Notes: generated by a model not told the origin, from the letters alone. A DNA stretch of 64,000 nt from Agrocybe praecox (GCA_964017145.1 OZ024847.1:3038001-3102000), one strand, 5' to 3'; counted from the stretch's first letter, positions 47,608-58,310 are shown. A program made the numbers and translations.

Positions 47608-48090
47608 ATGTCTTCCCTCTCTGTTCAATCCTTTGTTCAACAGTCCAAGGATGTCGTCAATTCTTCCGGACCTCGAAAAATCAATAAAGCGTCAATATAT
47701 CCATTCATTCAAATTGCCGGAGTTTTTGATGCGAGCGAAAATTGCGAAAATTGGTTAGCGACACATTACACGGAGGATCATATTTTTCAAGAAGGAGATA
47801 CCGTCAGTTTCACATACAGAATTCAGCCGGACGACACGCCCAAAATCATTCGCCTCGAGGAAATCGTGCATTATGAACGAGGAATCATAGTTTTCGCAGT
47901 ATCGACAACCAGAAGTTCGGCACCAGCATTATTCACAAGGCCACGCATTGCTATTCCACGATCACAAGTGTCCCTCAGCATCATACAGAAGATAAGATAT
48001 GCCTACGCTTACATCATACAACGGCACAGCATATTCACCACTTATCTAAATCCGTCGCATCCCATCTACTCTATTAAAAGACTTCGATGA
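47608..48090 (+). CDS. LTR-internal 160-aa open reading frame (5' copy)
   Basis: Open frame from an ATG to TGA inside the U3-like part, upstream of the TATA box. The product starts MSSLSVQSFVQQSKDVV and has alternating hydrophobic residues in its middle (DTVSFTYRI ... GIIVFAV), suggesting a small beta-rich fold, with a basic C-terminus. No family recognised. By position this 5' copy lies before the presumed RNA start; the 3' copy would be in the genomic RNA. It may be chance, but 160 codons in AT-rich DNA is long. Confidence 0.4.
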   Translation: MSSLSVQSFVQQSKDVVNSSGPRKINKASIYPFIQIAGVFDASENCENWLATHYTEDHIFQEGDTVSFTYRIQPDDTPKIIRLEEIVHYERGIIVFAVSTTRSSAPALFTRPRIAIPRSQVSLSIIQKIRYAYAYIIQRHSIFTTYLNPSHPIYSIKRLR

Positions 48091-48575
48091 CATCATGCAA
48101 AGCCCAGGCCATCAAGCGGCTGTGCAACCATCATTCCAAACACATGATTCGATATCACATGCCTATCACGAGTCACTATGAGTCACGGGAACTGATACAT
48201 CAACAACGCGGCTACGCTAAGGTTACATCTGCCAAATATAGCAATCCATCAGCTGGAAATAGCTCGATTCCTTCCATCCGTCGATTTCACTAATCGTCAA
48301 GTCAACTATGATCAATTTATCATTCAAGAAGATGTGCTTGGTCATTCTTTGCTGCGCATTAGTCAACTTTTTTATTTTATTACTCATTCTTATTCATTTC
48401 TTAGTCATTTCATCGAGCGATGGACAGTTTTCTCCTTCTTTTCCATCGTTTCAACCTATTCCTTTGTCATTCCTGACTCACTCGCTCAGTCAGCCTATTC
48501 ATTTAACCCCTTATTCTTTGTCATTCGTTTCAACCTTACTTACCATCGATTACTCATGCCTTGCAGGATTTGTAG

Positions 48576-48583
48576 TATAAAAG
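48576..48583 (+). promoter_or_regulatory. TATA box of the LTR promoter
   Basis: TATAAAAG in the 5' LTR, about 465 bp before its end. It would place the RNA start near 48605 and make the LTR roughly 1255 bp of U3 followed by R-U5. An identical site lies at 59537 in the 3' LTR. Confidence 0.6.
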
Positions 48584-48709
48584 CTAGTTAGATCCTGTAA
48601 AGTAGACAAGAAGTACACCCCTATCATAGGACAATTGTACCGATTCAACCAGCTATTTTTCAGTTCAGTATTCGTTCAGTCAATTCTCAGTCTCGGCAGT
48701 CAATTCTAT

Positions 48710-48838
48710 AGCTTGGAAAACGTTCCAAGCTTCGATTATTCTCTTCTTTTTCGACGTTTGCTCTGATTTCAAAGTGGAACACGTTCACTTTGATTTCTAC
48801 TCTCTTATTCGATCTCAAACTTTTGTCTAGGACAAAAG
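48710..48838 (+). repeat. Three consecutive hairpins in R-U5 (5' LTR)
   Basis: Hairpin 1: AGCTTGGAA 48710-48718 with TTCCAAGCT 48723-48731, loop of 4. Hairpin 2: CAAAGTGGAAC 48770-48780 with GTTCACTTTG 48783-48792, one bulge. Hairpin 3: CTTTTGTC 48820-48827 with GACAAAAG 48831-48838, loop TAG. They are all downstream of the TATA box, so present in the leader RNA. The same set is at 59671-59799. Confidence 0.65.
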
Positions 48839-49040
48839 CTCATCACAAACCTTTAAACCTATTCGATCTTTACACTAACAAACCTTTCTTAGGAACGAAG
48901 TAACTTTATTCCCACCCCCGAACTCACAGGGAGAGAGTCGTCTTATCTAGGTCTAGCCCACTCTTTCTCTGGATTTTGTTGTTGGTTGTGTTTTGTGTGA
49001 TTGTCAAAGCATAAATCACCGACAGAAAAATCGTCTTTCA

Positions 49041-49060
49041 ACTGGAGCCCACCTTAAGGG
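49041..49060 (+). other. Putative primer-binding site
   Basis: Two bases after the LTR end comes TGGAGCCCACC. A TGG start is expected for pairing with the CCA end of a tRNA. I cannot name the tRNA. Confidence 0.5.
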
Positions 49061-49158
49061 AACACTTCTTTCCTTTTATCATTCAACAATCATCGCGTCA
49101 ACCATACTATTCCTAATCTACTTCGCATTCTCCCTTATCTGTGCACTTATCATTCTCA

Positions 49159-52100
49159 ATGCCAAACAATCCCACCGCACCACCTATCAATCCCCCAGCA
49201 GCTGCATCTGCAACTGTACCTGCACCTACAGCTCAGCCTCAGACATCCAATCCTCAAGTTCCTATTCAAGCGCCTACGATGGCAACTATAACCACAGTTC
49301 AACGTAGTTCTGCAGAAATGCCAATCCCAGGAACCGCATCAGCCCCCAAGTTTACCGGTCATTGGTCTGAAGTCGAAACCTTCCTTGACGATTGCGAATA
49401 TCTTTTCACGCATTTTAACGTCACCACTGATGCTGAAAAGACCAAGTTTATGCACGCCTATTGCAATCGCCCTACCAAAGAAATCGTTGAAGGAATGCAA
49501 GAATACTATCAACGTGACTGGACAGCACTTCGAACAAATATGCTCAAGCTTTTTGACGCTGATCGTGCGTCTCAGAAATTTACGCTTGCATCACTTCGTG
49601 CTTATGCACACCAACAATCCAATGAGCCTCTTCGTACACTCGATGAATTCAAGACATACCAACGACAATATCTTCGAATTGCAGGATGGCTTCTCAATCA
49701 ATCCAAGATATCCCAGAACGAATTCAATCAATATTTCTGGCTAGGAATCAATACATCTTTACGTCCAATGGTCGAATCCAAGATGCTCCTTCTCAATCGT
49801 AATCTTGATCCAACGTCTCCATATCCATTCGCTGAAGTTGTTACGGCTGTTGAACATCTCTTTAAAAGAGATCGGTTTGATGTTGGAGTATTCGATAATC
49901 CAGCAGCACTTCCATTGGCGTCGCTTGTCCCAAAAGAAGAGAAGGAAGATCTCTTTCAATTGGAAGACTTGAAGAAAGCGATAGGATCACTCCTTCCCCA
50001 AACACGAACACGTCAAGACGAATTCAAACAAGAACGTCCTCTAATGTCAGCAGCTGAATCTCGTCCCATCTTTGAAGAACTTCGAAGGGAGCAAGATAAA
50101 GCGCTCAAGGATGATGAGCTAGACGTATTAATCCGCAAGATGAGCCAACTCAACATAAATGATTCGGAATATGCTGTTGCGTACCTCAGAGTTGTCAAGC
50201 TTGATCCTAGTCTTGTCAGCATTCTTGTTGCACCCGCTTTCATGGCAGCTACACGTCCACCTCCAGGAATGCCACCAGCACAACCAGCAGCTCCAAGTAT
50301 TCAGAGCCAACAACAGCAGTCTCTGCAGCGTCCTATGAGGCCACCACGACCTTCTTTTAATGAAATGACCTGTTACGGTTGTGGACAGAAAGGACATGGA
50401 ATGAATCAGTGTTCTGTTTTAGCAGAATATATCAGCAAAGGAACTATCACCAGAGATGCATTTGGCCGCTATATGATGAGCAATGGAACCGCAATCTATC
50501 ACAATCAGAATGAAACACTAGTTCAAGCAATCGAACGAATTACTCCACCTCCATCTGCGCCTGTCGCAACGACCAATCTTGCAGTAGGATTCTTCCTGAC
50601 CTCCATCTTGAAGAGGCCAAGTTCTTCCCAATATGCTACTCGAGTTGAAGAAGTTTATAATGTCAATGTTGTGGAACCAAGCAACGAAGAGGATGAAGAC
50701 GAAGACGATATTGCGTTTATCAATAATATTGAGGAGATTTATGCTGCTGAACGTGATACCGATGCCAGAAAGTCAAGAGCAGCAAGAAGACAAGTGATGA
50801 AGGACAATATCAATGAGCCCGCAGCAGTCAAGAGCAAAAGGACTGAAGCTAAAGGAAAGGAACCGATTCGCCCAACCACAAACGTGCCAACTGTTGTTTC
50901 TATTCCGGACCAAAGAACTTCTTCGGTACCGAACAATGCCCCAGTCCCTGTTGCCAAGCAACCAACAAATGCATCACCGATCACCGACTCCACTGGGAAA
51001 AAGTCTGTTGAATTCAATCCATACGATGATGATCAAATTATGGAAGACATTGCCAAGAATTCCAAAGAGAAACCCACAGTCAAACGTGCAGCACCACAGC
51101 CTCGTGGCACAGTCATTAGTCAGCAAGTGGACAAGCAGAAAGTCATCGACAAAGTTCTTCATGCTCCAGTCAATCTTTCCGTCAAGGAAATACTTGGAAT
51201 TGCAAACCGAGAAGTTACAGGAGATTTCTCAGATCTTATTCGAGTCAAAGCTATGGGAAACGTACCCAAGGCTTTCATGGAAGTCCCAGACGTTCAAGTT
51301 CACATGATTCGAGTTCAAGTTGATGAACATTATTACCCAGCAGTCACGCTAGCAGCTCCATTCTATTCCCGACATCACGTACCGCTTATTACTCTTCAAG
51401 TCGAATGTGGAGAATCATCATTCCAGGCTATTTTAGACACTGGAGCCACCCAGAATATCTGTTCAAAGCGTGCATGGCAAATGATGAGCCTTCCAATGGA
51501 CGAAAAGGAAATCCTGTCTATGCGCGATATTCATGGAAACGTTTCGACTATGTTGGGAATGATCAAAGATGTTCCAGTTAAAATTGGAGGAATTGCCACA
51601 TATGCCAACATGTACGTTTCCGACAGAGTCGAATTCGAAGTACTCTTAGGACGACCATGGTTCAGAGACAATTTGATAAACCTCATTGAACAAGAAGACG
51701 GGACTTATGTTTCTTTTACGGATCGCAACAGTAATTCGCGAAATCATAGACTCATGATCAGAGACCAAACCATGCCACAGTCTCGGAGTATTCCACAAGC
51801 AGCAGTTTCCTATCTTAGCCAGGCTATACAATCAGTTCAAGAATCGGAGGAATCTCACGATGTCCAGGACAACGAATCTTCTGGAACCCCAAATGAGGAA
51901 GAGCGACTAGAAGAAGCAGTGCAAGTTATTCAGCAACTCCAGGCGTCTGGCCAAATTATCGTCAACAATGAGTCACTTCATGTACAGCCAATCAATAACC
52001 CGCAATCCATCATCAGTCCATCCAATGAAGACACTCAAACGCATGAACCTTCAGGAGAAAGAATACTTTATTTTGCAGGCAACAATGACGAATTCGATCA

Positions 52101-54366
52101 ATTCATGAACAATGCATCGCAAATTGCAGGTGTTCGAATTTTTGGTCCAAATACCCATTTTCCTCCATCTATGATACCGACAATGCAACAGAATGAACCA
52201 ATCACAGAACTTTCTGATTTGCTTGAAGCCACTACAACGCTTATTGTTCGAAGAGAAGGATTTGAAATTAGGATTCCAGAACCAGCAAGACACCACCATA
52301 TATTTCTCAGGCCAGAAATGGACGAATCCAGTTTTTCCCAAGATGCAGAGCAGGAATTCCCAGGCGAAAATGAGTCATTTGAACCCCCAATTGATTCAGT
52401 ACCCCAGATCAATGGACTCCATTCAGATACCCCAGTTACGCCTGATACGCCACCAATTGAATGGGAAAACGAATTTCCGGTTACTTTAGAAATGGCATCA
52501 CTATTTCGCTTTTCAATGCCATCTACAATCGATCCGGAACCACATCCAACTCAAGAAGACAATAGCGTGGACACAACTAGGACAAATCCATCAACCGAAC
52601 GCCTTGTTCAACGGCTCCATGATATAATGAATAACCGACTATCAGCAAGTGGTTACGAACAAAGTCCTATTTATGCACCAGCCTTTATTGTTACGGACCG
52701 GAACACTCCATACCTGAACGCCACTGGAGAACAACAAGAAGTACCAGAAAGAGAACAAGACATACCCGAAACGGAACAAGAACAACAAGGATTACCAAAT
52801 ATGGAACAAGACGAAGAAGCACCAGACTTAATCAGCATAAGCGACATTGCAGAATTTTTCGAACCACTCAATCTTGGTGAAAATGAAGCTTTCAGAATGG
52901 AATCAATTCGTGGACTTATTCAGCGAGATAATGGAGACGAAAGATATGTCGACTTCAACCTTCATGCAGAACAAGGATATCGAATCAGGTCTTATGGAAC
53001 CAGATCATCGCATCGCATTGAAGAATGGATTTTACCCATGGCTGTCAAGAATACAAATGGCCAAATTTATCCGAGAACACGTCAATTTGGAAGTGCCTTT
53101 GTTCGCTTTACGCGGCCATCACAAGAATTTATCCAAGGTCTATTTGAAGAGCAGGATCAAGAAAGTGCAGTTCAAGACACACAGCCTAACTCCCCATCAG
53201 CATCTGTCAATCACTCCAACGCTAACATGGGCTCTCGATTATCGTCTAATCCTCAGTTTTCATCCACTACCTTTCCTGCGTCTGGAATCAACGTAACGAC
53301 TACTACAACTATCGAACCTGAAGAGCCGATTAGTCCCTGTCAGCCAGACGATGGTACTAGGACAGATGATCAAAGTTCGGTAATTCATATGGATGACCAT
53401 CGTCTTGACCAACCTATGGCCTCCGGTCATATCGATGAGAGAGACAGCGGTGAAAGCAAGAAGATTATCCTCGTATCGCCTTCCTGCCATCCATGTCAAT
53501 GCAACAGTCCCCATTGTCTTTATCCATCATCGCTTCCAACTCATTCGCCATTGCATCCAACGCAGAGCAAAGAAGAGTCCTTCAACACTAAAGAATCGCC
53601 TACCCGTCTCGCCAGTCCGTCTTACCAGGCTTTTTCTGACGAAATTCATTGTGAATGCATGGACCAGCCATCTTTCATCATAGCTTTACATCAAGATGAC
53701 CATTGCAGTGGAAACGAACTCATCACCGACAACCATTCATCAATGGACGGATTCTACGCTGAACAGCAACCCACTTCCATCCAACCCGTCGGAGCCGATA
53801 CAGAGCCATCCAAATGTTGTGGATCTTTTTCATCTGATTTACCTTTCATCGACGCAACCCAGACTCTCGATATCATTGATCATCCATCCCCACCAAACTA
53901 TGACCAGCTTTTGATCAACAACATGAATAACAACAAGGAAATCATACTTTCCGAAATTTCAATCGATCAGCCACCTTACTCTTCTCCTCGATATATTCCG
54001 CAAACAGATTTAGTCATGGATTATTATCATCTTCTTCCAGAACCTGAAAACGCTGATATCGGCTACATTAAACTTATCGACGAAGCCATCTCCAAGCTCA
54101 CTACAGCAAGACGCAATGCCCTGACACAAATGTATTTCCGAAATCGACCTTTGGAACCAGAACCAATTCATCAATCGTTCCGATCACCCAGCTTCGTCTA
54201 TTCCACAGAATTTGATAGCAAGATGATACTGCAACTCGATGCAGAGATCACCGAACATGGAGAGAAAGATATGGACCTTGAAGACCCAAACAATTCCGAT
54301 TATATTGAACCAGCATTCCCGATTCAGAACAAACCTATCATTGTGAACCATGCAATCAAAATGTAA
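49159..54366 (+). CDS. gag-pro: Gag-protease polyprotein with very long C-terminal extension
   Basis: About 1735 aa from the ATG at 49159 (the frame is open a few codons further up but without ATG). Residues about 50-240 are Gag-like, helical, with FTGHW and FWLGI segments. A CCHC zinc knuckle (CYGCGQKGHGMNQC) starts near residue 405. The retropepsin-like active site LDTGATQ has its Asp at about residue 760, and LLGRPW follows about 70 residues later. After the protease come roughly 870 residues with no known domain, rich in Glu, Gln, Ser and Pro, ending just inside the start of the Pol frame. The polyprotein would be cut by its own protease. The length of the tail is unusual. Confidence 0.88.
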   Translation: MPNNPTAPPINPPAAASATVPAPTAQPQTSNPQVPIQAPTMATITTVQRSSAEMPIPGTASAPKFTGHWSEVETFLDDCEYLFTHFNVTTDAEKTKFMHAYCNRPTKEIVEGMQEYYQRDWTALRTNMLKLFDADRASQKFTLASLRAYAHQQSNEPLRTLDEFKTYQRQYLRIAGWLLNQSKISQNEFNQYFWLGINTSLRPMVESKMLLLNRNLDPTSPYPFAEVVTAVEHLFKRDRFDVGVFDNPAALPLASLVPKEEKEDLFQLEDLKKAIGSLLPQTRTRQDEFKQERPLMSAAESRPIFEELRREQDKALKDDELDVLIRKMSQLNINDSEYAVAYLRVVKLDPSLVSILVAPAFMAATRPPPGMPPAQPAAPSIQSQQQQSLQRPMRPPRPSFNEMTCYGCGQKGHGMNQCSVLAEYISKGTITRDAFGRYMMSNGTAIYHNQNETLVQAIERITPPPSAPVATTNLAVGFFLTSILKRPSSSQYATRVEEVYNVNVVEPSNEEDEDEDDIAFINNIEEIYAAERDTDARKSRAARRQVMKDNINEPAAVKSKRTEAKGKEPIRPTTNVPTVVSIPDQRTSSVPNNAPVPVAKQPTNASPITDSTGKKSVEFNPYDDDQIMEDIAKNSKEKPTVKRAAPQPRGTVISQQVDKQKVIDKVLHAPVNLSVKEILGIANREVTGDFSDLIRVKAMGNVPKAFMEVPDVQVHMIRVQVDEHYYPAVTLAAPFYSRHHVPLITLQVECGESSFQAILDTGATQNICSKRAWQMMSLPMDEKEILSMRDIHGNVSTMLGMIKDVPVKIGGIATYANMYVSDRVEFEVLLGRPWFRDNLINLIEQEDGTYVSFTDRNSNSRNHRLMIRDQTMPQSRSIPQAAVSYLSQAIQSVQESEESHDVQDNESSGTPNEEERLEEAVQVIQQLQASGQIIVNNESLHVQPINNPQSIISPSNEDTQTHEPSGERILYFAGNNDEFDQFMNNASQIAGVRIFGPNTHFPPSMIPTMQQNEPITELSDLLEATTTLIVRREGFEIRIPEPARHHHIFLRPEMDESSFSQDAEQEFPGENESFEPPIDSVPQINGLHSDTPVTPDTPPIEWENEFPVTLEMASLFRFSMPSTIDPEPHPTQEDNSVDTTRTNPSTERLVQRLHDIMNNRLSASGYEQSPIYAPAFIVTDRNTPYLNATGEQQEVPEREQDIPETEQEQQGLPNMEQDEEAPDLISISDIAEFFEPLNLGENEAFRMESIRGLIQRDNGDERYVDFNLHAEQGYRIRSYGTRSSHRIEEWILPMAVKNTNGQIYPRTRQFGSAFVRFTRPSQEFIQGLFEEQDQESAVQDTQPNSPSASVNHSNANMGSRLSSNPQFSSTTFPASGINVTTTTTIEPEEPISPCQPDDGTRTDDQSSVIHMDDHRLDQPMASGHIDERDSGESKKIILVSPSCHPCQCNSPHCLYPSSLPTHSPLHPTQSKEESFNTKESPTRLASPSYQAFSDEIHCECMDQPSFIIALHQDDHCSGNELITDNHSSMDGFYAEQQPTSIQPVGADTEPSKCCGSFSSDLPFIDATQTLDIIDHPSPPNYDQLLINNMNNNKEIILSEISIDQPPYSSPRYIPQTDLVMDYYHLLPEPENADIGYIKLIDEAISKLTTARRNALTQMYFRNRPLEPEPIHQSFRSPSFVYSTEFDSKMILQLDAEITEHGEKDMDLEDPNNSDYIEPAFPIQNKPIIVNHAIKM

Positions 54367-57300
54367 TCCATACGCCCCTTTGATACCACAGCCATCAACA
54401 AACGAAATGCCTCAGTATCAATCTATGCAATCCGACTCGAAATCAGTTTCTCCTTTTCTCGATACCTATGATTCTGTCTCGTCTCCAAATATGCTTCCTA
54501 TTTATTCGATTTCATCTTCTTTGTACATAGCCTCATCTGCTTCTGATTTGATTTCTTCTATTTATAGCGACCCCTATGTCGTTAAACTGGAACCCTTTTC
54601 TTCTTCTTCTTCTTATGTATTTTCTTCTACTTTTTACGACCACTATGTCGTAAAACTGGAACATACCCCCACTCCTCTAGATCCATTTTTATTTTCTTAT
54701 TCATTGGACTATAGAGTACATCCAAGGTCGTTAATTACTGTAGATCAGTTGTATCGCTTATCGGACTCACCGTTTTCTTTTTCTTCAGATTCTTTTCATA
54801 TTGAACCTGAGCCGATTGTACCATCATGTTATTCTGCCACTTTTTCCATGCAATCCAATAATGTTTTGCTTGGAAACCAATCCCCAACGTCTATGTCATC
54901 CGCCAAACCTTCCGAAATCTCCGAACCTGCCGAACCCCACTCAATTCCAAATTCCGATCAATCTTCCCCATCTGTTTCATCTGACCTTCTCAATCCCGCA
55001 TTCACAGCCTACAAACGAGTCGATCAGAAAGTCAAACCTGTTCCTGGAATTTTCCCACAAGAAGCTAAAGTTATTCGACGATTTCCGCATGATCCACTGG
55101 ACAATCTGCCAAAGTTACCCACGAATCCGCCGCCATTCAGTCCGACGTCGCGCCTTACGTATGAACGTTTACAGTCAATGAAGATCAATGAAGACAAGTT
55201 TTTATGGCCTTATGAGGAGGCACTATTCATCCATGTATTACAGCTTAACGACAAAGCCTTAGCATTTCATCAGAACGAACGAGGATCTTTTTCCGAAGAG
55301 TATTTCACGCCATATATTTATCCGACAGTTCCCCATGTACCATGGGTACAGAAGCCTATTCCTATTCCCCCAGCTATTCTCCCCGAATTCATTGAACTAC
55401 TGCTAGAGAAAGAAGAAGCAGGAGTTTACGAGAAAAGCCAATCACCATATTGCTCCAAGATTTTTGCAGTCAAGAAGAAGTCTGGAAAGATACGCATCGT
55501 TCATGACCTCCAACCTCTTAACCGTGTTTCTATCCGAGACGCTGGTATTCCCCCCAATCTCGATGCCTTTGTTACTCCATTCGCTGGGCATTCTATTTAT
55601 ACCGTGTTTGATTTATTTTGGGGATATGATGGCCGAAAAGTCGATCCTCAGAGCCGAGATCTTACGACATTCCAATCACCGATCGGACCGCTTAGATTAA
55701 CTTCAATGCCAATGGGATACACAAACTCGGTTGCCGAATTTCAAGCATGCACATCATTTATCCTTCAACACGAAATTCCACATGTTTCCAATGTATTTAT
55801 TGATGACGTACCCATCAAAGGACCAAAGACTGCTTATCAGAATGAAGATGGAACCTACGAGACCATTCCCGAAAATCCCGGAATCCGCAGATTTGTTTGG
55901 GAACATGCCAATGATGTTCACAGAATTATGCACCGGATAGGTCGAGCTGGAGCAACATTTTCAGGAACCAAAGTTCAGTTAGCCAGACCAGAAGTCATTA
56001 TTGTTGGACAAAAATGCACTCAAGAAGGACGTCTTCCCGATGATTCTAAGGTCAAGAAAATTCTTGATTGGCCACCGCTTACAACAAGAAAAGAAGTTCG
56101 AGGATTCTTAGGCCTATGTGGAGGATTCCGCGTATGGATTCAAGGATATTCAACACTAGTTCGCCCTCTTAGCGAGTTAATCAGAAAAACCACAGAATTT
56201 GTTTGGGACGACAGACGACAAGAAGCCTTCCAAAAACTTAAAGAAGTCATCTCCACAGCACCTGTTTTAATCAGTATCGATTATTCATCCGATCTTCCTG
56301 TTATTCTCTCAGTCGACACTTCATATATTGCAATTGGAATCATCCTATCTCAATTAGACGCCCAAGGACGGAAGCGACCTTCTCGATTTGGTTCTATTCC
56401 TATCAATGAACGAGAATCTCGATATAGTCAGCCAAAGCTAGAGCTCTATGGATTATTCCGTGCACTTCGCCAATTTCGTCTTTATCTTTTCGGAGTCAAA
56501 AATTTACAAGTTGAAGTTGACGCCAAGTACATCAAAGGCATGCTCAACGAACCTGATCTTCAGCCAAATGCCTCAATGAATCGATGGATCCAAGGAATTT
56601 TATTATTCGATTTCAAGTTGGTTCACGTCAAGGCAGATAATCATAAAGGACCAGATGCTCTTTCACGACGACCACCTACAGAGGAAGAGCTAGCAGAAGA
56701 GCAAGAACCAGATGATTGGCTCGACGAAATTGCACTTATTTCTCATTCACAAGAATTACCTTCATTTTTCCATTCACCTCAACACTCTGTCTCTTATTAC
56801 GCATCCCTACTCCCTTCCATTCAACTTTCTCGTAGCTCTTTACAGGAAGAAACGATCATCAAGATTTTCAATTTCCTTCAAGATCAGATTATCCCAACAT
56901 TCCCTACAATCCAAGAAAAACGACGATTCCTATCTCGAGCAGCGCATTATTATCTTAAAGAAGGCAACATGTATAAACGACAATTTGGAAAGACTCCTCT
57001 CCGTGTTATTCTTGAATCTATCAAGCGCGTCGAAATCCTAACTCAAGCGCATGAAGAACTAGGACATCGTGGTATCTATGGAGTTTTTGGTACCCTTCGA
57101 CTTCGATTTTATTGGCCGCATATGTTCCAAGACGTCAAACACCATTTATCTTCATGCCATCAATGTCAAATCCGTTCCACTAAGAAGACAGAATTTCCTC
57201 TCAATGTATCAGCTGTTCCTTCCATTTTTACGATCATCAACATCGATGTCTTCTATATGCCCCGATCTGGAAGATTCAAATATATTGTTGTGGCACGAGA

Positions 57301-58204
57301 CGACCTTACACGAGCAGCAGAAGCCAGAGCCCTCAAGACACTGAAAGCTCGAGAATTAGCCAACTTCTTCTGGGAAGAAATATTTTGCCGCTATGGAGCA
57401 GTTGCCCAAGTACGAACCGATAATGGTCCAGAAGTAGCAGGCGCATTTTCTCTACTTCTTGAAAAATACGGAATTCCCCAAGTTCAAATTTCTCCGTACA
57501 ACTCAAAGGCAAATGGATCAGTCGAACGAGGACATATTGATATTCGAGAATCTTTAATCAAAGCATGTGGCGAGCGTATTCAAGATTGGCCTCATCTTCT
57601 TCCTCATGCAATATTTTCCGACAAATGTATCACTAGACGATCATCTGGATATTCTCCATTCTATCTGCTCTATGGAACACATCCTATACTCCCTTTCGAT
57701 CTCCTTGAAGCAACATTTTTGATTGAAGGATTTAAATCAGGCATCACGACAGAAGAACTTCTTGCGTTACGGATCCGCCAACTTCAAAAGAAAGATGAAG
57801 ACATAGATAAAGCCATGGAAGTACTTCAACAATCTCGTCTTCAATCTAAAGCTGTCTTTGAAAAGCGATTTGCACACCGAATTCGACAATCAGAATTTCA
57901 ACCTGGTCAGCTCGTTCTAGTCCGAAATACCCGAGTCGAAAAAGAATTAAATCGCAAGCACAAGCCTAGATATATTGGTCCTTTTGAAGTCATCCGTAGA
58001 ACCAAAGGAGGATCATATGTGCTCAAAGAACTTGATGGAACACCAATGGCACAAGGAGTTGCGGCATTCCGACTTCTTAGATATTTCCCAAGGGATTCTT
58101 CAAATATTCAGCAAACCGAATTGGACGAAATCTTATCAAATCTGGATAACGAAATTCAAGATGACGACGAAACTTATTCCACATCAGACTACGACTCCGA
58201 CTAA
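54350..58204 (+). CDS. pol: Pol polyprotein: reverse transcriptase, RNase H, integrase
   Basis: 1284 aa in the +1 frame relative to Gag-Pro, overlapping it by 17 nt, so expressed by frameshift or re-initiation. The first 350 residues or so are Ser/Pro-rich without a domain. Reverse transcriptase spans about 350-560 with KSGKIRIVHDLQPLN and the catalytic FIDD (Asp at about 485 and 486). RNase H follows (LSVDTSYIAIG, with ESRYSQPKLELYG). Integrase has an HHCC zinc finger (HEELGHRG ... CHQCQ), the catalytic triad Asp 966, Asp 1024, Glu 1059 with the classic 35-residue step, and a GPF/Y-like module (RYIGPFEVI). It ends in an acidic tail. No frame lesion is visible. Confidence 0.93.
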   Translation: MQSKCNPYAPLIPQPSTNEMPQYQSMQSDSKSVSPFLDTYDSVSSPNMLPIYSISSSLYIASSASDLISSIYSDPYVVKLEPFSSSSSYVFSSTFYDHYVVKLEHTPTPLDPFLFSYSLDYRVHPRSLITVDQLYRLSDSPFSFSSDSFHIEPEPIVPSCYSATFSMQSNNVLLGNQSPTSMSSAKPSEISEPAEPHSIPNSDQSSPSVSSDLLNPAFTAYKRVDQKVKPVPGIFPQEAKVIRRFPHDPLDNLPKLPTNPPPFSPTSRLTYERLQSMKINEDKFLWPYEEALFIHVLQLNDKALAFHQNERGSFSEEYFTPYIYPTVPHVPWVQKPIPIPPAILPEFIELLLEKEEAGVYEKSQSPYCSKIFAVKKKSGKIRIVHDLQPLNRVSIRDAGIPPNLDAFVTPFAGHSIYTVFDLFWGYDGRKVDPQSRDLTTFQSPIGPLRLTSMPMGYTNSVAEFQACTSFILQHEIPHVSNVFIDDVPIKGPKTAYQNEDGTYETIPENPGIRRFVWEHANDVHRIMHRIGRAGATFSGTKVQLARPEVIIVGQKCTQEGRLPDDSKVKKILDWPPLTTRKEVRGFLGLCGGFRVWIQGYSTLVRPLSELIRKTTEFVWDDRRQEAFQKLKEVISTAPVLISIDYSSDLPVILSVDTSYIAIGIILSQLDAQGRKRPSRFGSIPINERESRYSQPKLELYGLFRALRQFRLYLFGVKNLQVEVDAKYIKGMLNEPDLQPNASMNRWIQGILLFDFKLVHVKADNHKGPDALSRRPPTEEELAEEQEPDDWLDEIALISHSQELPSFFHSPQHSVSYYASLLPSIQLSRSSLQEETIIKIFNFLQDQIIPTFPTIQEKRRFLSRAAHYYLKEGNMYKRQFGKTPLRVILESIKRVEILTQAHEELGHRGIYGVFGTLRLRFYWPHMFQDVKHHLSSCHQCQIRSTKKTEFPLNVSAVPSIFTIINIDVFYMPRSGRFKYIVVARDDLTRAAEARALKTLKARELANFFWEEIFCRYGAVAQVRTDNGPEVAGAFSLLLEKYGIPQVQISPYNSKANGSVERGHIDIRESLIKACGERIQDWPHLLPHAIFSDKCITRRSSGYSPFYLLYGTHPILPFDLLEATFLIEGFKSGITTEELLALRIRQLQKKDEDIDKAMEVLQQSRLQSKAVFEKRFAHRIRQSEFQPGQLVLVRNTRVEKELNRKHKPRYIGPFEVIRRTKGGSYVLKELDGTPMAQGVAAFRLLRYFPRDSSNIQQTELDEILSNLDNEIQDDDETYSTSDYDSD

Positions 58205-58269
58205 ATCCTTTCCCCCCATTTTGTTTCTTTTGTTTTTGTTTTGTTTTTTATTTCATGTTCTCTATGTTC

Positions 58270-58310
58270 ATCCCAACCGGGGACGGTTGATTTCTTTTGC
58301 GTCGGGTAGA
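58270..58310 (+). other. Putative polypurine tract region
   Basis: Segment ending gtcgggtaga directly before the 3' LTR, with ggggacgg some 30 bp upstream. Position fits plus-strand priming; the exact tract is uncertain. Confidence 0.45.

Larger units (their letters stand above)
47350..49040 (+). repeat. 5' LTR
   Basis: 1691 bp, begins TGTCATGCGT and ends GTCTTTCA. It contains a 160-codon frame (47608-48090), a TATA box at 48576 and three hairpins at 48710-48838. Same length and, as far as I can read, the same sequence as 58311-60001. Confidence 0.95.

Noticed and set aside
48308..48591. 90- and 85-codon frames in the LTR with hydrophobic text
   Set aside because: Overlap each other in different frames across the T-rich part near the TATA box; no support beyond openness.
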